Positions 25,918-33,611 of a stretch of DNA of 64,000 nucleotides are shown piece by piece. The stretch's first letter is position 1, and every line of letters begins with the position of its first letter. Both the position numbers and the translations under genes were made by a program. The notes under the pieces were generated by a model. The model was not told the DNA's origin, made no database searches, and saw only the letters and a program-made list of their open reading frames with translations. Source of the stretch: Sphingobium sp. (GTDB taxonomy: Bacteria; Pseudomonadota; Alphaproteobacteria; Sphingomonadales; Sphingomonadaceae); contig QFQF01000007.1 of the NCBI GenBank assembly GCA_003248935.1, positions 1 to 64,000 on the forward strand, given 5' to 3'.

Positions 25918-27138
25918 ATGCTCTATCAAGGCTACACTGCTTTCAACGACATGCTGGCGCCGGCCCGGTACGCCGCGCGTGCGGCGTTGAAGGCCCGCGA
26001 CGCGTGGCTTGGCGGGTTCGGAGACTGGCCGCTGCCCCGGCGGATATTTGCCGTGATGGACGTGTTCCAGGGCGCGCGCATCACGCACAAGCGCCCGCCT
26101 TATGGCATTGCGTCCGTCCTGTCGGGCAATGCGCAGGTTCCGGTGAGGGAAGAGGTCGCGCTGGAATTGCCGTTCGGCAACCTGCTCCACTTCGCCAAGG
26201 ACGATGTGGCCACGCCCCAGCCCAAGATGCTGGTCGTCGCCCCGCTTTCCGGACATTTCGCGACCCTGCTGCGCAACACGGTCCAGACACTGCTTGCCGA
26301 TCATGACGTCTACATCACCGACTGGAAGAATGCGCGGGACGTGCCGCGCAGCGACGGGCCGTTCGGGTTCGAGGACTATGTCGACTATGTGATCCGCTTT
26401 CTTCAGGAACTCGGGCCACGCTCACACCTGCTCGCCGTCTGCCAGCCCTGCGTGCCCGCGCTCGCTGCGGTCGCGGTGATGGCGCAGGACAAGGATCCCG
26501 CCCAGCCGCGCACGATGACGCTGATGGGCGGGCCGATCGACACCCGCGTCGCACCCACGGTCGTCAACACGCTGGCGAACGAGAAGCCGCTGTCCTGGTT
26601 CGAGGAGACGCTGATCTCCCATGTGCCCGCGCGCTATGCCGGGGCCGGGCGGCGGGTCTATCCCGGCTTCCTGCAACTCACCGCCTTCATGTCGATGAAC
26701 CTGGGGAGGCATGGTGAACAGCATCGCAAACTGTACCAGCATCTGGCCGACGGAGAGATCGCGGAGGCGGGCAGGATCAAGGATTTCTACGACGAATATT
26801 TCGCCGTCCTCGACCTTACGGCCGAATTCTATCTGGAAACGGTCGACATGGTGTTCCAGCGGGCGCTGCTCGCGCAGGGCGAACTGATGCATCGCGGGCG
26901 GAAGGTCGACCCCGGCGCCATTCAGCGTACCGCGCTGCTGACGGTCGAGGGCGAACGCGACGACATCTGCGCGGTCGGTCAGACGGCGGCGGCGCACACG
27001 CTCTGCTCCAGCCTGCGTCCGCACCTCAAGCGCCACCACCTCCAGCCCGGCGTCGGCCATTATGGCGTTTTTTCCGGGTCGAAGTGGGAAAAGCAGGTCT
27101 ATCCGCAGGTCCGAAACATGGTTCTGGCGATGAGCTGA
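25918..27138 (+). CDS. phaZ: Intracellular polyhydroxyalkanoate depolymerase
   Basis: Breaks down stored poly(3-hydroxybutyrate) granules in the cytosol. 406 residues of the PhaZ1 type. The nucleophile is a Cys in LLAVCQPCVPALAA (about C175), as in Cupriavidus PhaZ1, with the catalytic Asp in VEGERDDIC and His in QPGVGHYGVFSGSKWE. The N-terminal part (DMLAPARYAARA, then RRIFAVMDVFQGARITHKRP) also matches. No other PHA genes are in view, so the synthesis genes must be elsewhere. Confidence 0.93.
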   Translation: MLYQGYTAFNDMLAPARYAARAALKARDAWLGGFGDWPLPRRIFAVMDVFQGARITHKRPPYGIASVLSGNAQVPVREEVALELPFGNLLHFAKDDVATPQPKMLVVAPLSGHFATLLRNTVQTLLADHDVYITDWKNARDVPRSDGPFGFEDYVDYVIRFLQELGPRSHLLAVCQPCVPALAAVAVMAQDKDPAQPRTMTLMGGPIDTRVAPTVVNTLANEKPLSWFEETLISHVPARYAGAGRRVYPGFLQLTAFMSMNLGRHGEQHRKLYQHLADGEIAEAGRIKDFYDEYFAVLDLTAEFYLETVDMVFQRALLAQGELMHRGRKVDPGAIQRTALLTVEGERDDICAVGQTAAAHTLCSSLRPHLKRHHLQPGVGHYGVFSGSKWEKQVYPQVRNMVLAMS

Positions 27139-27163
27139 ACCGGCACGAGACGCGCCTGCCGGT
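27139..27163. terminator. Hairpin between phaZ and glutaminyl cyclase genes
   Basis: ACCGGC (27139-27144) / GCCGGT (27158-27163), 6 bp with a 13-nt loop, immediately after the phaZ stop and before the convergent stop at 27170. There is no T run. Confidence 0.35.
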
Positions 27164-27169
27164 CGCCTG

Positions 27170-27934
27170 TCAGCGATCCAGCCTGATCTCGAACAGCTTG
27201 GGCCAGTATTTGCCGGTCACGAACAGCCGGTCCTTCTCCGCGTCATAGGCGATACCGTTGGCGACCGCGTCGGTGCTGGTGACGCCGACCTTCGCGACCA
27301 GCGGCGCGATATCGATCCAGTCGATGACCGCGCCGGTGCCCGGATCAATCCGGGCGATCCGCGTGTCGTACCAGACATTGGCAAGTATCTCGCCCTTCAC
27401 CCATTCCAGTTCGTTGAGCAGCGGCACCGGCTTTCCGTCCCAGGTGACGGTGATGCGCCGTTTTTCCTCCAGCGTTTCCGGATCGAGGAAGCGTAGTTGT
27501 GCCGAGCCGTCGCTCATGATGATCCAGCGCGGCTCCCGGGTGAGGCCCCAGCCTTCCCCTTCGTAGCGAAAGTCCGAGATGCGACTGAAATCGGACAGCT
27601 TCCACACGAAGCCCTGCCGGTGCCGCCAGGTCAGGCTGACGATCCGGTCGCCCCAGTCGACAATCCCCTCGCCGAAATATTGCGGCTCCAGCGGCACGCG
27701 CCGCAGGATCTTTCCGTCCTTCAGCCGCACCTGTCGGATATCGGATTTCCCCGACTGGCCGGTACTCTCGTAGAGCGTGCCATCGCGGTAAAAGAGGCCT
27801 TCGGTAAAGGCCGTCGCGTCGTGCGGGTAGGTCTTGATCAACGTCCAGGGCGTGTCGGCACGGGCAGCCACGGCAGGCAGCAGGGATACGGCAATCAGCC
27901 CGAACCAGAGGCGGGCGAGACGAACGGCGCTCAT
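27170..27934 (-). CDS. Glutaminyl-peptide cyclotransferase, periplasmic
   Basis: Converts N-terminal Gln of peptides to pyroglutamate. 254 residues: signal peptide MSAVRLARLWFGLIAVSLLPA cut near ARA, then the five-bladed beta-propeller typical of bacterial/plant-type cyclases (TLIKTYPHDATAFTEGL, then YESTGQSGKS, LNELEWVKGEILANVW, and VANGIAYDAEKDRLFVTGK with the conserved end WPKLFEI). ATG 27934 overlaps the ygfZ stop by four bases (ATGA), so the pair is coupled. Confidence 0.9.
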   Translation of the reverse strand: MSAVRLARLWFGLIAVSLLPAVAARADTPWTLIKTYPHDATAFTEGLFYRDGTLYESTGQSGKSDIRQVRLKDGKILRRVPLEPQYFGEGIVDWGDRIVSLTWRHRQGFVWKLSDFSRISDFRYEGEGWGLTREPRWIIMSDGSAQLRFLDPETLEEKRRITVTWDGKPVPLLNELEWVKGEILANVWYDTRIARIDPGTGAVIDWIDIAPLVAKVGVTSTDAVANGIAYDAEKDRLFVTGKYWPKLFEIRLDR

Positions 27935-28671
27935 TCGGCGGCAGGCTCGGCCACGGCGTCGGCCAGCCACTGCGGCAGCGGCACGTCCGTCAGGTCATCG
28001 ACCCGCCGATGCTCGACCGAAAGGCCCAGATCGGGGAGCGCAAGGCGCTGCCGCCCCTCATCCGCGCGATCGATCGGCACCACGACGAGGCGGCGGTTCA
28101 CCTTGTTGCGATAGTGCATCCGCGCGGTGTTCTCCTGCCCGACATAGCAGCCCTTGCGATAGTCGACGCCGTTCAGTTCCTCCGCGTTGGCTTCCAGCCA
28201 GAGTGTCTGGTCCTGCCCCAGCTCCGCCGCGCCCTCCAGAACGCCGAGCGACAGGCGATGGGCGCGAAAGGCGGCACTCGCGTCACCATCGTCCTCGGGC
28301 GACAGCCAGCGATGGCCGAGCGCGGACAAGCGCGGATCGCGCGGCCCGTCCTGCGCCGCCAGCGCCCAATGGACATGCAAGGCGTCGTCCCGCGCAATCG
28401 TCACCTTCCGGCGCAGGCGGTAGAGGGTCAGGCGACGGGCGAGCGCGTCCGCCTGTGCCGCTTCGCAATCGATCAGTACGTCGCCGTCGGCTTCCCCCCA
28501 CAGGATGAAGTCGAACAGCGCCTTGCCCTGCGGCGTCAGCAGGCCCGACCAGCGCGGCTGGTTCACCTCGAGGGGCAGCACGTCCTGCGTGACGAGGCCC
28601 TGAAGAAACGGGCGGGCCTCCTCTCCGGAAAGGCGAAGGACGGCACGGTCGTGAAGGGTGGTGTCAGCCAT
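27931..28671 (-). CDS. ygfZ: Folate-binding iron-sulfur cluster protein YgfZ
   Basis: Cytosolic tetrahydrofolate-binding protein of the GcvT-like fold that assists repair and assembly of some Fe-S enzymes. The signature KGCYVGQE is present in DYRKGCYVGQENTARMHYR, together with LFLQGLVTQDV-like ARPFLQGLVTQDV at the start. 246 residues from ATG 28671. A good promoter lies just upstream with its -10 box 6 nt from the ATG. The cyclase gene overlaps its stop. Confidence 0.92.
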   Translation of the reverse strand: MADTTLHDRAVLRLSGEEARPFLQGLVTQDVLPLEVNQPRWSGLLTPQGKALFDFILWGEADGDVLIDCEAAQADALARRLTLYRLRRKVTIARDDALHVHWALAAQDGPRDPRLSALGHRWLSPEDDGDASAAFRAHRLSLGVLEGAAELGQDQTLWLEANAEELNGVDYRKGCYVGQENTARMHYRNKVNRRLVVVPIDRADEGRQRLALPDLGLSVEHRRVDDLTDVPLPQWLADAVAEPAAE

Positions 28672-28677
28672 GCGCTT

Positions 28678-28706
28678 TAGGTAGGACAGCGCCCGATCCA
28701 ATCCAA
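28678..28706 (-). promoter_or_regulatory. Promoter of ygfZ, predicting a leaderless transcript
   Basis: Minus-strand TTGGAT (28701-28706), a 17-bp spacer and TACCTA (28678-28683). The ATG begins 6 nt after the -10 box, where transcription would start. Confidence 0.5.
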
Positions 28707-28781
28707 GCTGTTCGTGTCGCGCATGTCGGGGCATGACTGCAATTCCAGCCCTGCGACACAAGGGCAAACGGAGTCGAGACG

Positions 28782-30116
28782 ATGCCCCAGACCTTCGACA
28801 TGATCCTCAAGAACGGTACCGTCCATACGCCGGGCGGCGGCGCGATCGGCGACGTCGGCGTGCGCGACGGACGGATCGTCGCGATCGGCGCGGTGTCCGG
28901 CGACGCGGGCGAGGTGATCGACTGCACCGGCCTCGATGTCCTGCCAGGCTGCATCGACAGTCAGGTGCATTTCCGCGAGCCGGGGCTGGAGCATAAGGAA
29001 GACCTCGAATCGGGCAGCCGCGCCGCCGTGCTCGGCGGCATCACCGCCGTGTTCGAAATGCCCAACACCAATCCCAACACCGACAGCAACGACCGCGTGC
29101 ATGACAAACTGACGCGTGCCCACCATCGCATGTGGTGCGACCACGCCTTCTATGTCGGCGCGACCGCCGACAATGCGGAGCAACTGAAGGAACTGGAGCG
29201 CATTCCGGGCACGGCGGGCGTCAAGATCTTCATGGGCGCCTCGACCGGGTCACTGCTGGTCGACGACGACGGCGCGCTAGCCCGTGTCCTCGCTTCGGGC
29301 TATCGCCGGGTTGCGATCCATGCCGAGGACGAGGCGCGGATGAACGCGCGTAAGGATCTGCGCGTCGAGGGCGATCCGTCCTCGCACCCTGTCTGGCGCG
29401 ACGATGAAAGCGCGATGATCGCGACCAAGCGGATCATCGCGCTCGCCCGCGCGGCGAACCGGCGCATTCACATCCTGCACGTCACCACGCCCGCCGAGCT
29501 GGAATATATCGCAAGCAACAAGGACATCGCGACCTGCGAGGTGACACCTCAGCATCTGACGCTTGCGGCGGAGGAGGCCTATCCGGCGCTGGGCACCTAT
29601 GCCCAGATGAACCCGCCGATCCGGTCCGGCGCACATCGCGACGGCCTGTGGCGCTGGCTGAACCAAGGTGTTCCCGACGTGCTCGGTTCCGACCATGCGC
29701 CGCACACGAAGGAGGAGAAGGCGAAGACCTATCCCGGCTCGCCCAGTGGCATGCCCGGCGTCCAGACCCTGGTGCCCCTGCTGCTCAATCATGTGGCGGA
29801 GGGCCGCACCACCCTCCAGCGCTTCATCGAACTGACCAGCGCCGGGCCGCAGCGGGTGTTCGGGCTTGTCGGCAAGGGACGAATCGCGCTCGGCTACGAT
29901 GCCGACTTTACCGTGGTCGACCTCAAGAAGCGCTGGACGGTCGGCACCGACTGGCTCGCGTCGCGTTGCGACTGGTCTCCGTTCGAGGGCATGGACCTTA
30001 CCGGCAAGGCAGTCGGTACCATCGTGCGCGGCAACCGCGTGATGTGGGAGGATACGCTCGCCAACGCCGCGGTCGGCGAACCGGTGCGTTTCGAATGGTC
30101 GGAATACGGCCGCTGA
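28782..30116 (+). CDS. pyrC: Dihydroorotase
   Basis: Closes carbamoyl-aspartate to dihydroorotate in pyrimidine synthesis, in the cytosol. Class I amidohydrolase of 444 residues: zinc motif in DSQVHFREPGLEHKEDLESG, FEMPNTNPNTDS, the carboxylated Lys in GVKIFMGASTGS, further His ligands in VAIHAEDEARM and ILHVTTPAELE, and the catalytic Asp in LGSDHAPHTKEEK. A GGAG ribosome binding site precedes ATG 28782. Divergent from ygfZ, convergent with rarD. Confidence 0.95.
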   Translation: MPQTFDMILKNGTVHTPGGGAIGDVGVRDGRIVAIGAVSGDAGEVIDCTGLDVLPGCIDSQVHFREPGLEHKEDLESGSRAAVLGGITAVFEMPNTNPNTDSNDRVHDKLTRAHHRMWCDHAFYVGATADNAEQLKELERIPGTAGVKIFMGASTGSLLVDDDGALARVLASGYRRVAIHAEDEARMNARKDLRVEGDPSSHPVWRDDESAMIATKRIIALARAANRRIHILHVTTPAELEYIASNKDIATCEVTPQHLTLAAEEAYPALGTYAQMNPPIRSGAHRDGLWRWLNQGVPDVLGSDHAPHTKEEKAKTYPGSPSGMPGVQTLVPLLLNHVAEGRTTLQRFIELTSAGPQRVFGLVGKGRIALGYDADFTVVDLKKRWTVGTDWLASRCDWSPFEGMDLTGKAVGTIVRGNRVMWEDTLANAAVGEPVRFEWSEYGR

Positions 30117-30129
30117 CGGGTCAGGCCGT
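30106..30129. terminator. Hairpin over the pyrC and rarD stop codons
   Basis: ACGGC (30106-30110) and CTGA (30113-30116) pair with TCAG (30121-30124) and GCCGT (30125-30129), one strand bulged by CG. Both convergent stop codons are inside it, only four bases apart. Confidence 0.45.
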
Positions 30130-31053
30130 CGCGGCGCGCAGCATGCGTTCCTGCTTAGCCGCGCGCAGGGCGTCGACCGTGAAGAGGATGAGTCCGGCCC
30201 AGATCAATGCGAAGCTGACGATCTGCGCCCGGCTCAGCGCTTCCCCCAGCATCGCCACACCGATCATGAACTGAAGGATCGGCGCGATATACTGCAGGAT
30301 GCCGAGGCGGACGAGCGGCAGTAGCTGCGCCGCCATGGCAAAGAGAAGCAGGGGGAGCGCCGTCACTCCCCCCGCCAGCACCAGCAGCGCACTCGTGCCG
30401 ATATCCGCGCCGAACGCCAGCCTGCCGTACATGGCAAGCCAGACGAGGTAAGCAAGGGCAACCGGGGCGAGCAAAATGGTCTCGGCCGCCAATCCACGCA
30501 TCGGCGCGACCGGCGTGAGCTTTCGGACAAGCCCATAGAGCGCAAAGGAAACCGCCAGCATCAGGCTGATCCACAGGGTCGACACTGCCGCCGTCGCGAG
30601 GATGGCAACCCCGATCGCTGCAACCGCGATGGCGATCACCTGCCCGCGCCGCAGCCGTTCGCCGAGCACCACCACGCCCAGCAGAATGTTCACCAGCGGA
30701 TTGAGGAAATAGCCGAGGCTGGCGGCGACGACATGGCCGTTATGAACCGCCCAGACATAGACCAGCCAGTTGGTAGCGATCAGCCCTGCCGACACCGCCA
30801 GCGCGCCGATCACGCGGCGGTTGCGCAGCACCGCCCACAATGACGGCAGCCCCGTGCGCATGGCGACGAGGACAAGAACCAGCGCAAGTGACCAGACCAC
30901 ACGCTGCGCCACGATCTCCACCGGCCCGACATGTTGCAGAAGTCTGAAATAGAGCGGCAACAGGCCCCAGATCGCATAGGCTCCACCCGCCAGCAGATAA
31001 CCGCTGCCAGATGGTTGTGCTGCAGCCGCCTGCGTGCCTTCTCTTCCGCTCAA
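30121..31053 (-). CDS. rarD: RarD-type EamA transporter
   Basis: Drug/metabolite-superfamily permease with about ten helices in 310 residues, in the inner membrane. RarD features are YLLAGGAYAIWGLLPLYFRL at the start and WAVHNGHVVAASLGYFLNPL. Substrate is uncertain; the name derives from a chloramphenicol-sensitive phenotype. Start TTG 31053 overlaps the stop of the upstream 73-residue membrane protein by four bases (TTGA); the frame can be extended to 31110 but the extra residues are inside that gene. Confidence 0.88.
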   Translation of the reverse strand: MSGREGTQAAAAQPSGSGYLLAGGAYAIWGLLPLYFRLLQHVGPVEIVAQRVVWSLALVLVLVAMRTGLPSLWAVLRNRRVIGALAVSAGLIATNWLVYVWAVHNGHVVAASLGYFLNPLVNILLGVVVLGERLRRGQVIAIAVAAIGVAILATAAVSTLWISLMLAVSFALYGLVRKLTPVAPMRGLAAETILLAPVALAYLVWLAMYGRLAFGADIGTSALLVLAGGVTALPLLLFAMAAQLLPLVRLGILQYIAPILQFMIGVAMLGEALSRAQIVSFALIWAGLILFTVDALRAAKQERMLRAATA

Positions 31054-31271
31054 ATGAACCCGCCGCCCAGGAAAAGCCGCAATACGCCCAGTCCGGCGAC
31101 CAGCAGGCAAAAATTCTGCCCGGCGCTACGCGACGACATGAGGCCGACCAACGCACCGAACAGCGCGATCGGCACGATGATCCAGTTGATCCACCCGGTG
31201 AAGGGAATGATCGTGGGAATCATCATGATAAGGGCGATCAGGCCGATAAAAGCGGACAGGATGTTCAGCAT
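31050..31271 (-). CDS. Small two-helix membrane protein coupled to rarD
   Basis: 73 residues, almost entirely hydrophobic: helix 1 about 3-22 (NILSAFIGLIALIMMIPTII), helix 2 about 28-45 (NWIIVPIALFGALVGLM), and a third weaker one at 55-70. Unrecognised. Its stop overlaps the TTG start of rarD, so the transporter is probably translated only after this gene, which suggests a joint role. Confidence 0.72.
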   Translation of the reverse strand: MLNILSAFIGLIALIMMIPTIIPFTGWINWIIVPIALFGALVGLMSSRSAGQNFCLLVAGLGVLRLFLGGGFI

Positions 31272-31431
31272 GGCATCACCATGGGACTATGCGCGGCTCC
31301 CGGCAAGCGAAACGGATCGCGCCACCCGGGCGCAACCATCCAGAGTAAACGGAGAATTGAGACTTTTCCCGTATCAACCTCCCCGATTTTATCCGTCCGG
31401 CACCGTATGTCCGGGCGGCAAGGAGATGGTG

Positions 31432-32178
31432 ATGTCGTTCCGGTTCAAACACACGCTCCCGCTGTTCGGCCTGCTCGCGCTCGCTGCCTGCGGCGGCACG
31501 AAGGACGCGAACAATCTGTCGGAACTGGACGCACAACTTGCCAACAGCGTCGATGATCCCGCCCTGCGCGGCGCCCTGGAGGATCAGATCGCCGTCGATC
31601 CGGACATGGTCGACAAGTCGAACGCGCGTGCCGTGCGGCCGGGCGAACGCCCCCTGAGCGGCGGCGTGCCGTTTACCGCAGCCGATCGGACTGCCGCGCT
31701 CGCGCAGGCCACGCGGATCGCCGGAGGCAAGATCGAGGCGGCCCCGGTTCCGACCCAGGCGGAGCCCTGCAAGGCGTGCGGCGGACAGCCACCACGCACC
31801 CTCGGCGCACTCGCCCGCAATCAGGGGAAGACCGCGACCGCGTGCGGCAACCTCGCTTATGATCCGCGCTGGGCGCAGCGCCTGCCGCAGGGCCTGCCGC
31901 TCTACCCCGGAGCGCGACTGATGGAGGCCGCGGGCGTCGAAGGCGGCAAATGCGGCCTGCGCGCAGCAAGCTTCGTCGCGCCTGTCCCTCTCAAGGACGC
32001 CATCGACTTTTACTACACGGTCGCGCGACGCAGCGGATATGACGCCGAACACCAGATGATGGATGGCGGCCATGTGCTGGGTGGCACCCGGGCACGCGAC
32101 GACAGCGCCTATTTCTTTACCTTTGCGAGCGTTCCTGGTGGCACGAGCATCGACCTGATCGCCAGCGGCGGACGGTAA
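31432..32178 (+). CDS. Putative lipoprotein with CxxC motif
   Basis: 248 residues. The N-terminus MSFRFKHTLPLFGLLALAACGG is a lipoprotein signal (LAAC). The body has a CKAC pair in QAEPCKACGGQPPRTLGALA, further Cys in TACGNLAYDPRW and GKCGLRAASF, and a C-terminal domain with DAIDFYYTVARRSGYDAEH. AAGGAG (31420-31425) fits ATG 31432 better than the in-frame ATG at 31426. I do not recognise the family; periplasmic location is likely. Confidence 0.75.
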   Translation: MSFRFKHTLPLFGLLALAACGGTKDANNLSELDAQLANSVDDPALRGALEDQIAVDPDMVDKSNARAVRPGERPLSGGVPFTAADRTAALAQATRIAGGKIEAAPVPTQAEPCKACGGQPPRTLGALARNQGKTATACGNLAYDPRWAQRLPQGLPLYPGARLMEAAGVEGGKCGLRAASFVAPVPLKDAIDFYYTVARRSGYDAEHQMMDGGHVLGGTRARDDSAYFFTFASVPGGTSIDLIASGGR

Positions 32179-32198
32179 CGCCACCCTACAAGTGCGCG

Positions 32199-32218
32199 AC
32201 GGACCGACGCTGGTCCGT
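32199..32218. terminator. Short hairpin after the CxxC lipoprotein gene
   Basis: ACGGACC (32199-32205) / GGTCCGT (32212-32218), 7 bp, 6-nt loop, 21 bp beyond the stop. There is no T run. Confidence 0.35.
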
Positions 32219-32277
32219 GGCGATCCGCGCCGTCTCCGGCTGGACAACGCGACCCCCCGTCGCGATATGACATTTCG

Positions 32278-33456
32278 ATGACAAAGGGGTGTGGGGACAA
32301 AGGGGCTGTGGCGGAACCGCGTTCGTCGGACGTCGCCATTCGTGCAATCGCTTCGACTGCGGCGCTGTTCGCGGCGTTGATGCTGGTACCATGCGCGGCG
32401 CAGGCGCACAGTGCGAACCCGGCGAATGTCGATGGCGGGACGACGCTTGGCGAAGCGGCCTATCCAGCGGTAACGCCTGTCGACTTTGACCTGAGCCCGG
32501 ATGCGGCCGCCCCTGCCCCGTCGCCCGCCGACACTATGGTACTGTCAGCCGGGCCCGCGTTCGACATGCGCCGACATGCACCGACATCCAGTATCGCCGG
32601 GGTGAACACCATCGTGCCGGATATGCCTTCACTGTTTGTCCAGGGGCCGCCTGCTCCCGATGCTTCATCCGCCTATGGAGAGCAACGGGACGCGGGACGA
32701 TACCGGTCGCTTGGCGGGCGGATGGGCGCGGTGAAGTGGGAGGCGCTCGGCATCTTCGCCTATATGACCGTCAGCCAGGCGATCGTGACACACGAAACCA
32801 CCTCTTTCCATTTTCAGGATGAGGGCTGGTTCGGCAAGAACACCACGAATATGGGCATCGACAAGCTGACCCATGCGTTCAACTCCTATCTGTTGTCCGA
32901 ACTGCTGGGCGCGCGCATCGCACGCAAGAACGGCGACCGTACGGCCGCGGCGCTGCCGGCGGCGCTGATCTCCTCGGGCCTGATGCTCTACAGCGAGATC
33001 TGGGACGCGCATAAGGTCAGCAGCGGCTTTTCCGTTCAGGACGTCGTCTTCAACACCGGCGGCGCCGCCTTCTCGGTGCTGCGGCATGCCGTGCCGGGCC
33101 TTGAGGAGAAGCTCGACTTCCGGCTGATGCTGATGCCCAATTCGGATATCTACACGTTCAAGGGCAAGCGCCATTACGAGCAGCAGCGCTTCCTGCTTTC
33201 GGTCGAGCTCGCCGGTTTCAAGGCGTTTCGGAAAAGTCCGCTGCGCTTCGCCGAACTGCAGGTCGGCTACCGCGCCAAGAATTTCACCAATCAGGAACGC
33301 GCACTCGGCGTTACGCCCCGCCGCGACATCTTCGTCGGCGTGGGCCTCAACATCAAGGAACTGTTCTTCAAGAACGCCCGCTCGCGCGTCGGCCGGGCGG
33401 TCGCCAGCGGCCTCAACTACATGCAGATCCCCTACACGGCCGCACATATCTACTGA
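32278..33456 (+). CDS. DUF2279-like envelope protein
   Basis: 392 residues. A hydrophobic segment near residues 22-43 (AIRAIASTAALFAALMLVP) ends at AQA and may be a signal peptide with a long N-region, or a start further in may apply. The mid-part has MGIDKLTHAFNSYLLSELL and SGFSVQDVVFNTGGAAFSVL, the core of the DUF2279 family of predicted periplasmic or outer-membrane proteins. The C-terminal 120 residues (VELAGFKAFRKSPLRFAELQ, then DIFVGVGLNIKELFF) look beta-rich. No ribosome binding site is visible at ATG 32278. Function unknown. Confidence 0.75.
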   Translation: MTKGCGDKGAVAEPRSSDVAIRAIASTAALFAALMLVPCAAQAHSANPANVDGGTTLGEAAYPAVTPVDFDLSPDAAAPAPSPADTMVLSAGPAFDMRRHAPTSSIAGVNTIVPDMPSLFVQGPPAPDASSAYGEQRDAGRYRSLGGRMGAVKWEALGIFAYMTVSQAIVTHETTSFHFQDEGWFGKNTTNMGIDKLTHAFNSYLLSELLGARIARKNGDRTAAALPAALISSGLMLYSEIWDAHKVSSGFSVQDVVFNTGGAAFSVLRHAVPGLEEKLDFRLMLMPNSDIYTFKGKRHYEQQRFLLSVELAGFKAFRKSPLRFAELQVGYRAKNFTNQERALGVTPRRDIFVGVGLNIKELFFKNARSRVGRAVASGLNYMQIPYTAAHIY

Positions 33457-33470
33457 CCCTGAGGCAGGGT
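33456..33470. terminator. Small hairpin after the DUF2279 gene
   Basis: ACCCTG (33456-33461) / CAGGGT (33465-33470) with a 3-nt loop, starting at the stop codon. It is weak as a terminator. Confidence 0.3.
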
Positions 33471-33527
33471 TCAGCACAGGTACACCCCCAGATGGCGAAA
33501 CGCGTCATCGAACCGATACAAATTGCG

Positions 33528-33556
33528 ACAATTATGCCGCCGCCAGGCAACATTGT
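33528..33556. promoter_or_regulatory. Symmetric dyad upstream of the TonB receptor
   Basis: ACAAT-3-GCC-7-GGC-3-ATTGT (33528-33556) is fully symmetric, and the flanks share the direct repeat TGCGACA (33524-33530 and 33556-33562). It lies 55-84 bp upstream of the receptor start. It may be an operator or a leader hairpin. Confidence 0.35.
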
Positions 33557-33611
33557 GCGACAGCCCGGTTCTAGTGGACGTGAACCACGTCATCGTTCCG
33601 GGGGGATATCC

